DNA of 52,447 nucleotides from contig CALWGP010000004.1 of assembly GCA_944380095.1 (NCBI GenBank), forward strand, positions 1 to 52,447, in the 5' to 3' direction. The translations under genes were made by a program, and so were the position numbers. Source of the stretch: an uncultured Lachnospiraceae bacterium (GTDB lineage: Bacteria > Bacillota > Clostridia > Lachnospirales > Lachnospiraceae). The notes beneath the pieces were generated by a model. It searched no databases and was not told where the DNA came from. It saw only the letters and a list, made by a program, of their open reading frames with translations. Of the stretch, positions 46,323 through 52,447 are shown one piece after another. Positions within the stretch are counted from its first letter, which is position 1; the number at the start of each line of letters is the position of its first letter.

Positions 46323-46748
46323 ATGGATATCGGATTGATTGGAACAGGATTGTGTATGAGTATTGCGGCGATCGGCTCCTGTATTGGCGTCGTTATCGCG
46401 GGAACCACCTGTATCGGGGCATGGAAAAAATGCTACATGAGCAATAAGGCGGCCCCTTTCATCCTTACTTCGTTTGCGGGCGCGCCCCTGACGCAGACCA
46501 TTTACGGCTTCCTCCTGATGCAGACCATGCAGGGATCCGGCGCGGATCCTTTGCTGAAGCTTTGCATGGGGATTGGCGCCGGCCTGGCCATCGCTTTTTC
46601 CGCCGTGATCCAGGGAAAAGCCGGCGCGGCAGGGGCGGATGCCATGGCTGAAACGGGAAAGGGCTTTGCACAGTACATTACCGTTGTCGGTCTTTGCGAA
46701 ACCATTGCCTTGTTCGTGCTGGTATTCAGCATGGTTGCCCTTGGGTAG
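46323..46748 (+). CDS. V-type ATP synthase rotor subunit K, probably sodium-binding
   Basis: The 141-aa membrane protein has four helices formed by two related hairpins. Hairpin 1 carries Thr57-Gln58 (APLTQTIYGF), hairpin 2 Gln97 (IQGKAG) and Glu126 (GLCETIAL). By position these match the Na+ ligands Thr64, Gln65, Gln110 and Glu139 of Enterococcus hirae NtpK, so Na+ coupling is likely. The start at 46323 follows GGAG (46311-46314) by eight bases. It ends the operon; F and C subunits are not present. Confidence 0.92.
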   Translation: MDIGLIGTGLCMSIAAIGSCIGVVIAGTTCIGAWKKCYMSNKAAPFILTSFAGAPLTQTIYGFLLMQTMQGSGADPLLKLCMGIGAGLAIAFSAVIQGKAGAAGADAMAETGKGFAQYITVVGLCETIALFVLVFSMVALG

Positions 46749-46800
46749 CATCTGTTGGCGCGGCCGGAGACTGTGAAAAACAGAAGATTTGAAGAAAGGG

Positions 46801-46844
46801 AAGGGCTGTACCGAAAGGGATTCGGTGTCAGCCCTTTTGCTTTT
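46801..46844 (+). terminator. V-ATPase operon terminator
   Basis: AAGGGCTG/CAGCCCTT (46801-46808 with 46829-46836) encloses CCGAA/TTCGG and is followed by TTTTGCTTTT. Confidence 0.85.
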
Positions 46845-47121
46845 GTAATGTATTTCGATTATCATGGAAATGGGCTTACCAAGTCCACAGCTTTTGACAC
46901 ACAAACCTGCGGCAAGAAAACTTTACCAACCATAAGTCTGGTAATTTGAATTTACCGCATTATCGTCCGGCCGTCGCGCCATGCGCGCCCGGCGGGATGG
47001 AGCAGCTCCTTTTTGCGGGAATGCGATCGCAATTTTACCCGTATCCGGGGGAGGATGGAAACACGAGAACAGGTATGGTAAAATACAGAACGACAAATTG
47101 CGGGCAAAAGGAGTTGGGAAA
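46845..47121 (+). other. Non-coding upstream region of the first UroD-like gene
   Basis: No credible gene lies here. It holds TTATCATG (46859-46866), an octamer also present in the AraC upstream region, and a TTACCA/TGGTAA dyad near 46923-46944 that could be an operator. AAAGGAG at 47107-47113 is the ribosome binding site. No strong -35/-10 pair was found. Confidence 0.4.
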
Positions 47122-48171
47122 ATGCACGGAATAAAAAGGGAAGAATTGAAAGCGATTATCGAAGGAAGAGGCTGCGGGAAGAACGTGCCCATGCTGTATG
47201 ATCAGTGGATCGCGCCGTCGGTGATGGGGGATCAGGAAGAGGGGGTACGCCGGCTGCTTTCCGAAGTGCCCTGCGATGCGGCTGCGGTGGAATTCGTATG
47301 GCCCGATATGGATCGGGCGCCGCAGGACGATCCGGATTATCGCTGGATGCACCGGGACGTGGAGAGAAAGAAAGGCGTGGGCCTTGACTCGGAGGGCTGT
47401 CTGGAGTGGGAAGAAGCGGATGCGTTTTACGCGCATTTTCCGTCTGCGGATTATCCGGGGTTGATCCCTGGGGAAAGGCCGAAGGACGACGGGCGCTATT
47501 TGCTGGGCAGATTTTGGTATTGCTTTTTCGAACGGCTTTGGTCCCTGCGGGGGATGGAAAATGCGCTGACGGATTTTTACCTGTATCCGGAAGAGGTGCA
47601 CAGGCTGTTTCGCAAACTGACGGATTTCTATATGCGCGCGATGGAGCGCGGAGTGGAAGAGTTAGGAATCGACGGAATCTTTACCTCCGATGACATCGGC
47701 ACACAAAAGGCCCCTTTCTTCTCTCTGGAAATTTTCAGGGAGTTCTTCAAGCCTTATTACAGGGAACTGTGCGACAAGGCGCACGAGCTGGGGATTCACT
47801 TCTGGCTGCATTCCTGCGGGAATATCGAGCTATTCCTGGAAGACTTTATCGAGATCGGCCTGGATGTGATTCACCCCATTCAGAAGGGCACTATGGACGA
47901 AAAGCGGATCGCGCAGAAGTACGGGGACAGGATCTGTCTGTACGTGGGCTTCGATGTCCAGCAGACGATTCCGTTCGGGACGGAGGAAGAGGTGCGTCGG
48001 GAGGTGCGCCACCTGATCGATACCTATGCCAGGCCGGATGGGAGGTTTTTGCTGACTATGGGCAACAATACTACGCAGGACTGGAAGCTGTCCAGCCTGG
48101 AAGCGCTGTATGATGAAACGATCTCGTACGGGCAGAAGGTATTTCGGAGGTGGCAGGAGGGAAAAGATTGA
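47122..48171 (+). CDS. Uroporphyrinogen-decarboxylase-like (URO-D superfamily) protein 1
   Basis: The 349-aa TIM-barrel protein has the superfamily block DDIGTQKAPFFSLEIFREFFKPYY and then HSCG (His230, Cys232), the first two zinc ligands of corrinoid methyltransferases such as MtaA. The distal Cys of those enzymes appears replaced by Asn in TMGNNT (about 313-317), and the active-site residues of true UroD are missing. It is therefore not a heme enzyme; a methyltransferase-like or other role is an open guess. The start at 47122 follows AAAGGAG. A terminator separates it from the GH3 gene. Confidence 0.8.
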   Translation: MHGIKREELKAIIEGRGCGKNVPMLYDQWIAPSVMGDQEEGVRRLLSEVPCDAAAVEFVWPDMDRAPQDDPDYRWMHRDVERKKGVGLDSEGCLEWEEADAFYAHFPSADYPGLIPGERPKDDGRYLLGRFWYCFFERLWSLRGMENALTDFYLYPEEVHRLFRKLTDFYMRAMERGVEELGIDGIFTSDDIGTQKAPFFSLEIFREFFKPYYRELCDKAHELGIHFWLHSCGNIELFLEDFIEIGLDVIHPIQKGTMDEKRIAQKYGDRICLYVGFDVQQTIPFGTEEEVRREVRHLIDTYARPDGRFLLTMGNNTTQDWKLSSLEALYDETISYGQKVFRRWQEGKD

Positions 48172-48201
48172 AAAATGTGCCTGATGGCACATTTTTCAAT
48201 C
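48166..48201. terminator. Terminator between UroD-like 1 and the GH3 gene
   Basis: A perfect 16-bp inverted repeat (48166-48181 with 48186-48201) has a TGAT loop. Its GTGCC/GGCAC core is flanked by A5 and T5, so it can act in both directions. The stem begins at the last sense codon of the UroD-like gene. Confidence 0.75.
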
Positions 48202-48212
48202 GGCAGTTTTGT

Positions 48213-48242
48213 GTCGGAGCAAAAGACGCTCCGATATGGAGG
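48213..48242 (+). promoter_or_regulatory. Hairpin plus Shine-Dalgarno leader element, copy 2
   Basis: GTCGGAGC (48213-48220) pairs with GCTCCGAT (48228-48235) over a 7-base loop, followed by GGAGG (48238-48242). Both arms and the GATATGGAGG tail are identical to copy 1 at 71-100; only the loop differs. Confidence 0.65.
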
Positions 48243-48247
48243 TAACG

Positions 48248-50308
48248 ATGAGGAGTATCCTGAAAGAAATGACGAGAGAGGAAAAATTCCGCCTGCTGAC
48301 GGGGACGGGATCCAATACCAGCTATGAAATTTCCAGGCTGGGCATCCGGCAGATGCGTTTCCACGACAGCCCCTTCGGCGTGCGGATGAAGGCGGCACAG
48401 ACGCAGAGGAAGGAGACGGCCCGGAAAGCCTTTTCCGCTTTCCCCAATGCGGATAAGGGGGAAGAAGTGGTTTCCACGGCTTTTCCTGCGGGGTGCGCCC
48501 TGGGAGCCACCTGGGATAAGGAGCTGCTCTACCGCGTCGGGCGGGCGCTGGGAGAAGAGTTTCGGGCGTATGGGATCAATGCGGTGATGGGTCCGGCGGT
48601 AAACCTCAAACGCCATCCCCTGTGCGGGCGAAATTTCGAATATTTTTCGGAAGATCCGGTGCTTTCGGGGGAACTGGGCGCAGCCTATGTGGAAGGGGTT
48701 CAGTCCGCAGGCGTGGCCGCGACGCCCAAACACTTCATCGCCAACAATCAGGAGAAAGGGCGTTTTACGACATCCAGCGAGATGGACGAGCGCACCATGC
48801 GGGAGCTCTACTTAAAGCCTTTCGAAAGGATCGTAGCGCGGGCGAAGCCCTGGGCGATGATGTGTGCCTATAATCGGATCAACGGGGTCTACGCGTCGGA
48901 GCACAGACAGCTGCTTCGGGAAATCCTCCGGGAAGAGTGGGGATTCGACGGAATCGTGATCTCCGACTGGGGGGCTGTGAAGAATCGGGCCTTTTCCCTT
49001 CTGGCATCCGTGGAGCTGTGTATGCCTTATCAGCAGGAGGCATATGGGCAGTTGGAGAACGCTTATCGGGAAGGGCTGATCGATGATGGCGCAGTGGACG
49101 AGGCGGTGGAACGGCTGTTGGCGTTTCTGGAACGCACGAAGGCGGTTTATGAGCCGCATGAAATCGATTTCGAAGGCCACGACGAACTGGCCGTACAGGC
49201 GGCCTGCGAGGCCATTACCCTGCTCAAAAACGAGAGGGATGTCCTGCCCCTTCAGCCTGGAGGCTGCGGCAGAGTGCTGGTGATCGGAGAGAGGGCCGTC
49301 CGGCCTTTTATCGGCGGCGACGGCAGTTCCAGAGTCAAGAATCCCCCTGTTGTGCGCGAGCCTTTAGCGGAGCTGAAACGTTGCCTGGGAAAGGGCGCGG
49401 AAGTAGAATTTCTGGACGAGGGTTGCCTGAAGACTTATGAAAATGAGATCGGCTACATGGAGAACGCCCTCTATGAAAAAGCTTCCAAAGCGGATGCCGT
49501 TGTGGTTTTCCTGGGACAGGATTATTCGCAAAGCAGCGAAACCATGGACCGCAATCATATGGAAATCGAACCGTACCAGGAGCACGTACTCAGGGTGTGC
49601 CGAAGAGCGAGCCAGCGCGTCATTGCGGTATTGAACATCGGAAGCGCAGTCACAGTGAGCCATTGGGAAAAGTATGCGGATGCCATTCTGGTCAGCTGGA
49701 TGGGTGGACAGGGGATGGGCGCGGCGGTGGCCCGGGCGCTGACCGGCGCCATAAACCCGGCGGGCAGGCTGGCGGAAACGTTTCCGAAACGCCAGCAGGA
49801 TGTCCTGAGTTTGCAGACCTATCCTGGGGATGGCCTGAAAATCGAGTATCGGGAAGGGCTGATGGTGGGCTATCGGCATTTCGACACCAATCATGTGGAA
49901 CCCGCATATGAGTTCGGATTCGGTCTCTCCTATACCCGCTTCGCCTACCGAAACCTGACCCGGGATGGGCTGAAACTTCGGTTTGAACTGGAAAATACGG
50001 GAAAACGGGACGGGGAAGAGGTGGTGCAGGTCTATGTATCCGCGCCGAAACAGTCCTGGGTCACCCATCCGGAAAAAGAGCTGAAGGCTTTTGAAAGGGT
50101 ATTCCTGAAGGCGGGAGAAACCGTTCAACTGGAAATCCTGCTGAAAGAGGAGGATTTTTGCTATTATAATGTGGCGCTGCAGCGCTGGATTTCGGAAGAG
50201 GGGGCTTATACGGTGCGCATCGGGTCTTCCTCCCGGAATCTCCCGCTTTCCTGCGGGATCGAGAGGAAGACGGATGCGCTGATCACCACATCGTATGCGC
50301 CCGAATGA
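48248..50308 (+). CDS. Glycoside hydrolase family 3 beta-glycosidase, cytoplasmic
   Basis: The 686-aa protein has a GH3 N-terminal barrel (about 1-300) with KHF, and the nucleophile Asp240 in VISDWGAV. The GH3 C-domain (about 315-560) has GGDGSSRV and SSETMDR, where Glu431 fits the acid/base position. A fibronectin-III-like C-domain (about 580-675) follows. No signal peptide is present, so the substrate must be imported. Sugar and linkage cannot be read. The start at 48248 is set by GGAGG at 48238-48242. UroD-like genes lie on both sides. Confidence 0.9.
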   Translation: MRSILKEMTREEKFRLLTGTGSNTSYEISRLGIRQMRFHDSPFGVRMKAAQTQRKETARKAFSAFPNADKGEEVVSTAFPAGCALGATWDKELLYRVGRALGEEFRAYGINAVMGPAVNLKRHPLCGRNFEYFSEDPVLSGELGAAYVEGVQSAGVAATPKHFIANNQEKGRFTTSSEMDERTMRELYLKPFERIVARAKPWAMMCAYNRINGVYASEHRQLLREILREEWGFDGIVISDWGAVKNRAFSLLASVELCMPYQQEAYGQLENAYREGLIDDGAVDEAVERLLAFLERTKAVYEPHEIDFEGHDELAVQAACEAITLLKNERDVLPLQPGGCGRVLVIGERAVRPFIGGDGSSRVKNPPVVREPLAELKRCLGKGAEVEFLDEGCLKTYENEIGYMENALYEKASKADAVVVFLGQDYSQSSETMDRNHMEIEPYQEHVLRVCRRASQRVIAVLNIGSAVTVSHWEKYADAILVSWMGGQGMGAAVARALTGAINPAGRLAETFPKRQQDVLSLQTYPGDGLKIEYREGLMVGYRHFDTNHVEPAYEFGFGLSYTRFAYRNLTRDGLKLRFELENTGKRDGEEVVQVYVSAPKQSWVTHPEKELKAFERVFLKAGETVQLEILLKEEDFCYYNVALQRWISEEGAYTVRIGSSSRNLPLSCGIERKTDALITTSYAPE

Positions 50309-50326
50309 CGCCCCCGGCGCCGGGAA

Positions 50327-51385
50327 TCAGTCCCCGGAAAAGTCTCCCCGGTATTCCCGGACGATTTCTACCATGTTCAGATAATTTTGGGCCGGGACGT
50401 AGTCCGGGATGGAATTGCCGGTGCCGAAGGCGAATCCGCCGCAGCCTTCGCAGGCGCGGATCACATCCAGAATGTATTCTTTCAGATCCTGTCTGGAATA
50501 GGCGCACAGGACGTCCACATCGATTCCGCCGAAGTTGCCGATGCGGTCTCCATAGCGCTTTACCCATTCGGGGAAAGGGGCGATCTGATCTTCGTTGGAA
50601 TGCTTCGCATCGATTCCGCAGGCGATCAGGTCGTCCATCACGTTGAAAATGCAGCCGCAGGAATGAAGTAAAAACGGCTTATTCCAGGAATGCACGATAT
50701 CGATGACTTTTTTGTACTGAGGGAGGATATGCGCGCGGATATCGTCGGAGGAGAGCAGCGAATTGCTCTTAAATCCCAGATCGTCCCCGAACCGCAGGAC
50801 GCAGTAAATGTCTCCGTATTCTTTCATGAAGCGTGACCAGATTTGCTGGCTGAGCGTTCCGGCCGCCTCGAACAGCCCTGCGTAGAGTTCTTCGTCGTCC
50901 ACAGCGATATAGCAGAGGTTCTGATATCCGGTGAGATCCTGCACGCATTCAAAGACGCCGTTTCCGGGACCGCCTACGGCCTTCATTCCGGCGGGCATAT
51001 TGTCGCGCAGAGCGCGGAAATATTTGCCGTATTCCGCGAAATAGCGGTCGCACAGTTCATCCCAGGGATAGGCGAGAAAATCCTCCATCGTCTTGATCGC
51101 CGGATCCAGTCCCGGATTGCCCAGGGCGCCCCCGCCCGGAAGGATGCCGCCGATACAGCATTCGAAAGAGACGGTATCGTATCCGTGATCCCTGAAAAAA
51201 CCGCAGTAACGACGAAAATATTCGTTCAGATCCCTCTCGTCCCCATTCCAGAGAGGGGTGAAATCGTATCCGATGATTTCCGCCATCTTGTTTTGGGAGA
51301 TGATGTGTTCATAGAGTGGGAGCCGCGCGGATTCCCGATTGCGGGCGGCATTTAGAACATTGTGGTAGTCCGGTTGAAAATTCAT
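50327..51385 (-). CDS. Uroporphyrinogen-decarboxylase-like (URO-D superfamily) protein 2
   Basis: The 352-aa protein is from the same superfamily as the other UroD-like protein but clearly different in sequence. It carries FGDDLGFKSNSLLSSDDI and LLHSCGC (His241, Cys243, Cys245), and near the end GTGNSIPDYVP where corrinoid methyltransferases have a distal Cys. GGAGGG on the minus strand precedes the start. It converges on the GH3 gene with an 18-base gap holding the palindrome CCCGGCGCCGGG and diverges from the AraC-type gene. Confidence 0.8.
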   Translation of the reverse strand: MNFQPDYHNVLNAARNRESARLPLYEHIISQNKMAEIIGYDFTPLWNGDERDLNEYFRRYCGFFRDHGYDTVSFECCIGGILPGGGALGNPGLDPAIKTMEDFLAYPWDELCDRYFAEYGKYFRALRDNMPAGMKAVGGPGNGVFECVQDLTGYQNLCYIAVDDEELYAGLFEAAGTLSQQIWSRFMKEYGDIYCVLRFGDDLGFKSNSLLSSDDIRAHILPQYKKVIDIVHSWNKPFLLHSCGCIFNVMDDLIACGIDAKHSNEDQIAPFPEWVKRYGDRIGNFGGIDVDVLCAYSRQDLKEYILDVIRACEGCGGFAFGTGNSIPDYVPAQNYLNMVEIVREYRGDFSGD

Positions 51386-51427
51386 TGATTATCCCTCCTG
51401 AAAAGATCCGTTTCGTCCGGCAAAAGC

Positions 51428-51462
51428 TTGTTTTCGCAAAGCCGTTATCTTATGTTATCATG
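51428..51462 (+). promoter_or_regulatory. Candidate promoter and operator of the AraC-type gene
   Basis: TTGTTT (51428-51433) and TATGTT (51451-51456) are spaced by 17 bases. GTTATC occurs at 51444-51449 and 51454-51459, one helical turn apart, overlapping the -10 box, as AraC-type half-sites often do. The same region must hold the promoter of the divergent UroD-like gene, which I could not place. Confidence 0.4.
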
Positions 51463-51562
51463 AGGAGGGACAGAGAGCGATGCGATTTTTGCGGAGTGGT
51501 GAACACATTTTTACCTGTATGGAACCGAAGACAAATATCGATAAAAGGGAGGAAAGAGATTC

Positions 51563-52420
51563 ATGGCGCGGTTTGAGAACTGGGAAGCGCAGAAAGAAAA
51601 GCGCATGCAGGTGGAGTTTTTTATCCATGACAGCGGTGCCCGGGAAATCGCGGTGGAAGAACACTGGCACGACTGCATGGAAATCCAGTACCTTCTGGAA
51701 GGAGAGTCCCTGCATGTGATCAACGGGAGATCCTGCCGGATTGGGGCCGGGCAGCTGTTGGTACTGAATCCCGGAAACGTGCACGGCAGCTTCTATGCTG
51801 CCGGAATCCATACGAAAACGGCGGTTCTCAAATTCGATGAGGCCTCTTTGGAACAATTCCGGAAAGCGAGGCGGTTTCGCTATCTGGATCGGTTTATGCA
51901 GAACAAAGAAACGGTATGGCATCCGGATGCAGCCCAACGGGAAAAGATCCGGGCATTTCTCGATCAGCTACAGGCGGAGAAGGGAGAAAAAGGAAGAGGA
52001 TACGAACTGATCATGCAGGGGATCGCCTTGCAGTTTGCGGGATATTTGGTTCGGGAGGGAATGCTCGACTGGCATGGAGGGGAACCGACAGCGGATATCG
52101 GGCCGGATCTGGAAAGGATCGTCCATTATATTGAAGAAAACTATATGCAGGATATCAATCTGGAAAAAGTCGCGGAAGAGCTGCACATGAATTATTCCTA
52201 TGCTTCCCGCTACTTCCGGAAGATGACCGGGAAAAATTTTAAGGAATTCCTGGATTTCGTCCGCATTTCAGAAGCCAGCAGAATGCTTTCGGACAGGCGA
52301 AAGAGCATTGCCGAAATCGCGTCGGCGTGCGGTTTCCCCTGTCCGCAGACGATGACGCGAACCTGCAGGAGACTGCTGGGAGTGAGCCCGTCCGCGCTGA
52401 GGGCGGGGAGGGACAGATAG
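51563..52420 (+). CDS. AraC-family transcriptional regulator with cupin sensor domain
   Basis: The 285-aa protein has an N-terminal cupin-type sensor (about 25-90: EEHWHDCMEIQYLLEGES, LLVLNPGNVHGS) with His and Glu residues that could bind a ligand or metal, a helical middle, and two HTH motifs at the C-terminus (VAEELHMNYSYASRYFRKMTGKNF and IAEIASACGF...TMTRTCRRLLGVSPSALR). GGAGGAAAG precedes the start. It probably controls the UroD-like/GH3 island in response to a sugar or glycoside. Confidence 0.9.
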   Translation: MARFENWEAQKEKRMQVEFFIHDSGAREIAVEEHWHDCMEIQYLLEGESLHVINGRSCRIGAGQLLVLNPGNVHGSFYAAGIHTKTAVLKFDEASLEQFRKARRFRYLDRFMQNKETVWHPDAAQREKIRAFLDQLQAEKGEKGRGYELIMQGIALQFAGYLVREGMLDWHGGEPTADIGPDLERIVHYIEENYMQDINLEKVAEELHMNYSYASRYFRKMTGKNFKEFLDFVRISEASRMLSDRRKSIAEIASACGFPCPQTMTRTCRRLLGVSPSALRAGRDR

Positions 52421-52447
52421 GAGCCATAGTTCAGAGAAATTTCACTT

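Noticed and set aside
46946..47134. 62-aa frame before the first UroD-like gene
   Set aside because: There is no Shine-Dalgarno, it overlaps the real start at 47122 and shows no protein-like composition.
47122..48171. True uroporphyrinogen decarboxylase (hemE)
   Set aside because: The N-terminal Arg-rich substrate-binding motif and other UroD active-site residues are absent; only the fold and the HSCG block fit the superfamily.
51480..51719. Upstream 79-aa frame before the AraC-type gene
   Set aside because: It overlaps the AraC-type start in another frame, has poor composition and no ribosome binding site of its own.

Overview
The window looks like a contiguous piece of chromosome from a spore-forming, fairly GC-rich member of the Clostridia, most likely Lachnospiraceae. 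Support comes from three sporulation genes (gpr, spoIIP and a sigK-type sigma factor), the topA-codY-rpsB-tsf order, a GntR-clpC pair, several small membrane proteins of a type I associate with Lachnospiraceae, and strong GGAGG ribosome binding sites with standard -35/-10 promoters. The family assignment is an inference. I saw no rRNA or tRNA genes, CRISPR array, transposase, phage gene or integrase.

Layout. 1-2.1 kb: a secreted SGNH-fold esterase and a membrane acyltransferase, probably a surface-polymer acylation pair. 2.2-9.9 kb: pyrimidine genes pyrF-pyrE, two small membrane proteins and a divergent M29-like peptidase, then purine genes purE-purM-purN-purD. 10-16 kb: an SH3 membrane protein with a very acidic tail, GntR regulator-clpC, a small conserved protein and radA. 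16.1-21.2 kb: a complete BMP-type nucleoside ABC transporter closed by a strong bidirectional terminator. 21.2-23.9 kb: minus-strand genes (a 66-aa protein, an alpha/beta hydrolase, a cytidylate-kinase-like protein, rpsT) and, on the plus strand, a candidate small RNA with a C7 stretch. 24.1-31.3 kb: gpr-spoIIP-lepA-hemW-dus-sigK. 31.4-39.1 kb: yifB-dprA, topA, codY, rpsB-tsf. 39.2-46.8 kb: a V-type ATPase operon (E, DUF2764, A, B, D, I, K) behind a structured RNA leader. 46.9-52.4 kb: an accessory island with two uroporphyrinogen-decarboxylase-like proteins around a cytoplasmic GH3 glycosidase and a divergent AraC-type regulator.

How it works together. Most of the window is housekeeping: nucleotide synthesis and salvage, protein quality control, translation, DNA topology and uptake, nutrient sensing and late sporulation. 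The V-ATPase K subunit carries the residues that bind Na+ in the Enterococcus enzyme, and the operon lacks recognisable F and C subunits.

The least explained parts are: the UroD-like/GH3/UroD-like/AraC island; a hairpin plus Shine-Dalgarno 5' leader shared almost exactly by the SGNH esterase gene at one end and the GH3 gene at the other; the V-ATPase leader; the candidate C-rich small RNA; and two places where a promoter -35 box lies inside the loop of an upstream hairpin. All calls were made by reading; no database search or folding program was run.
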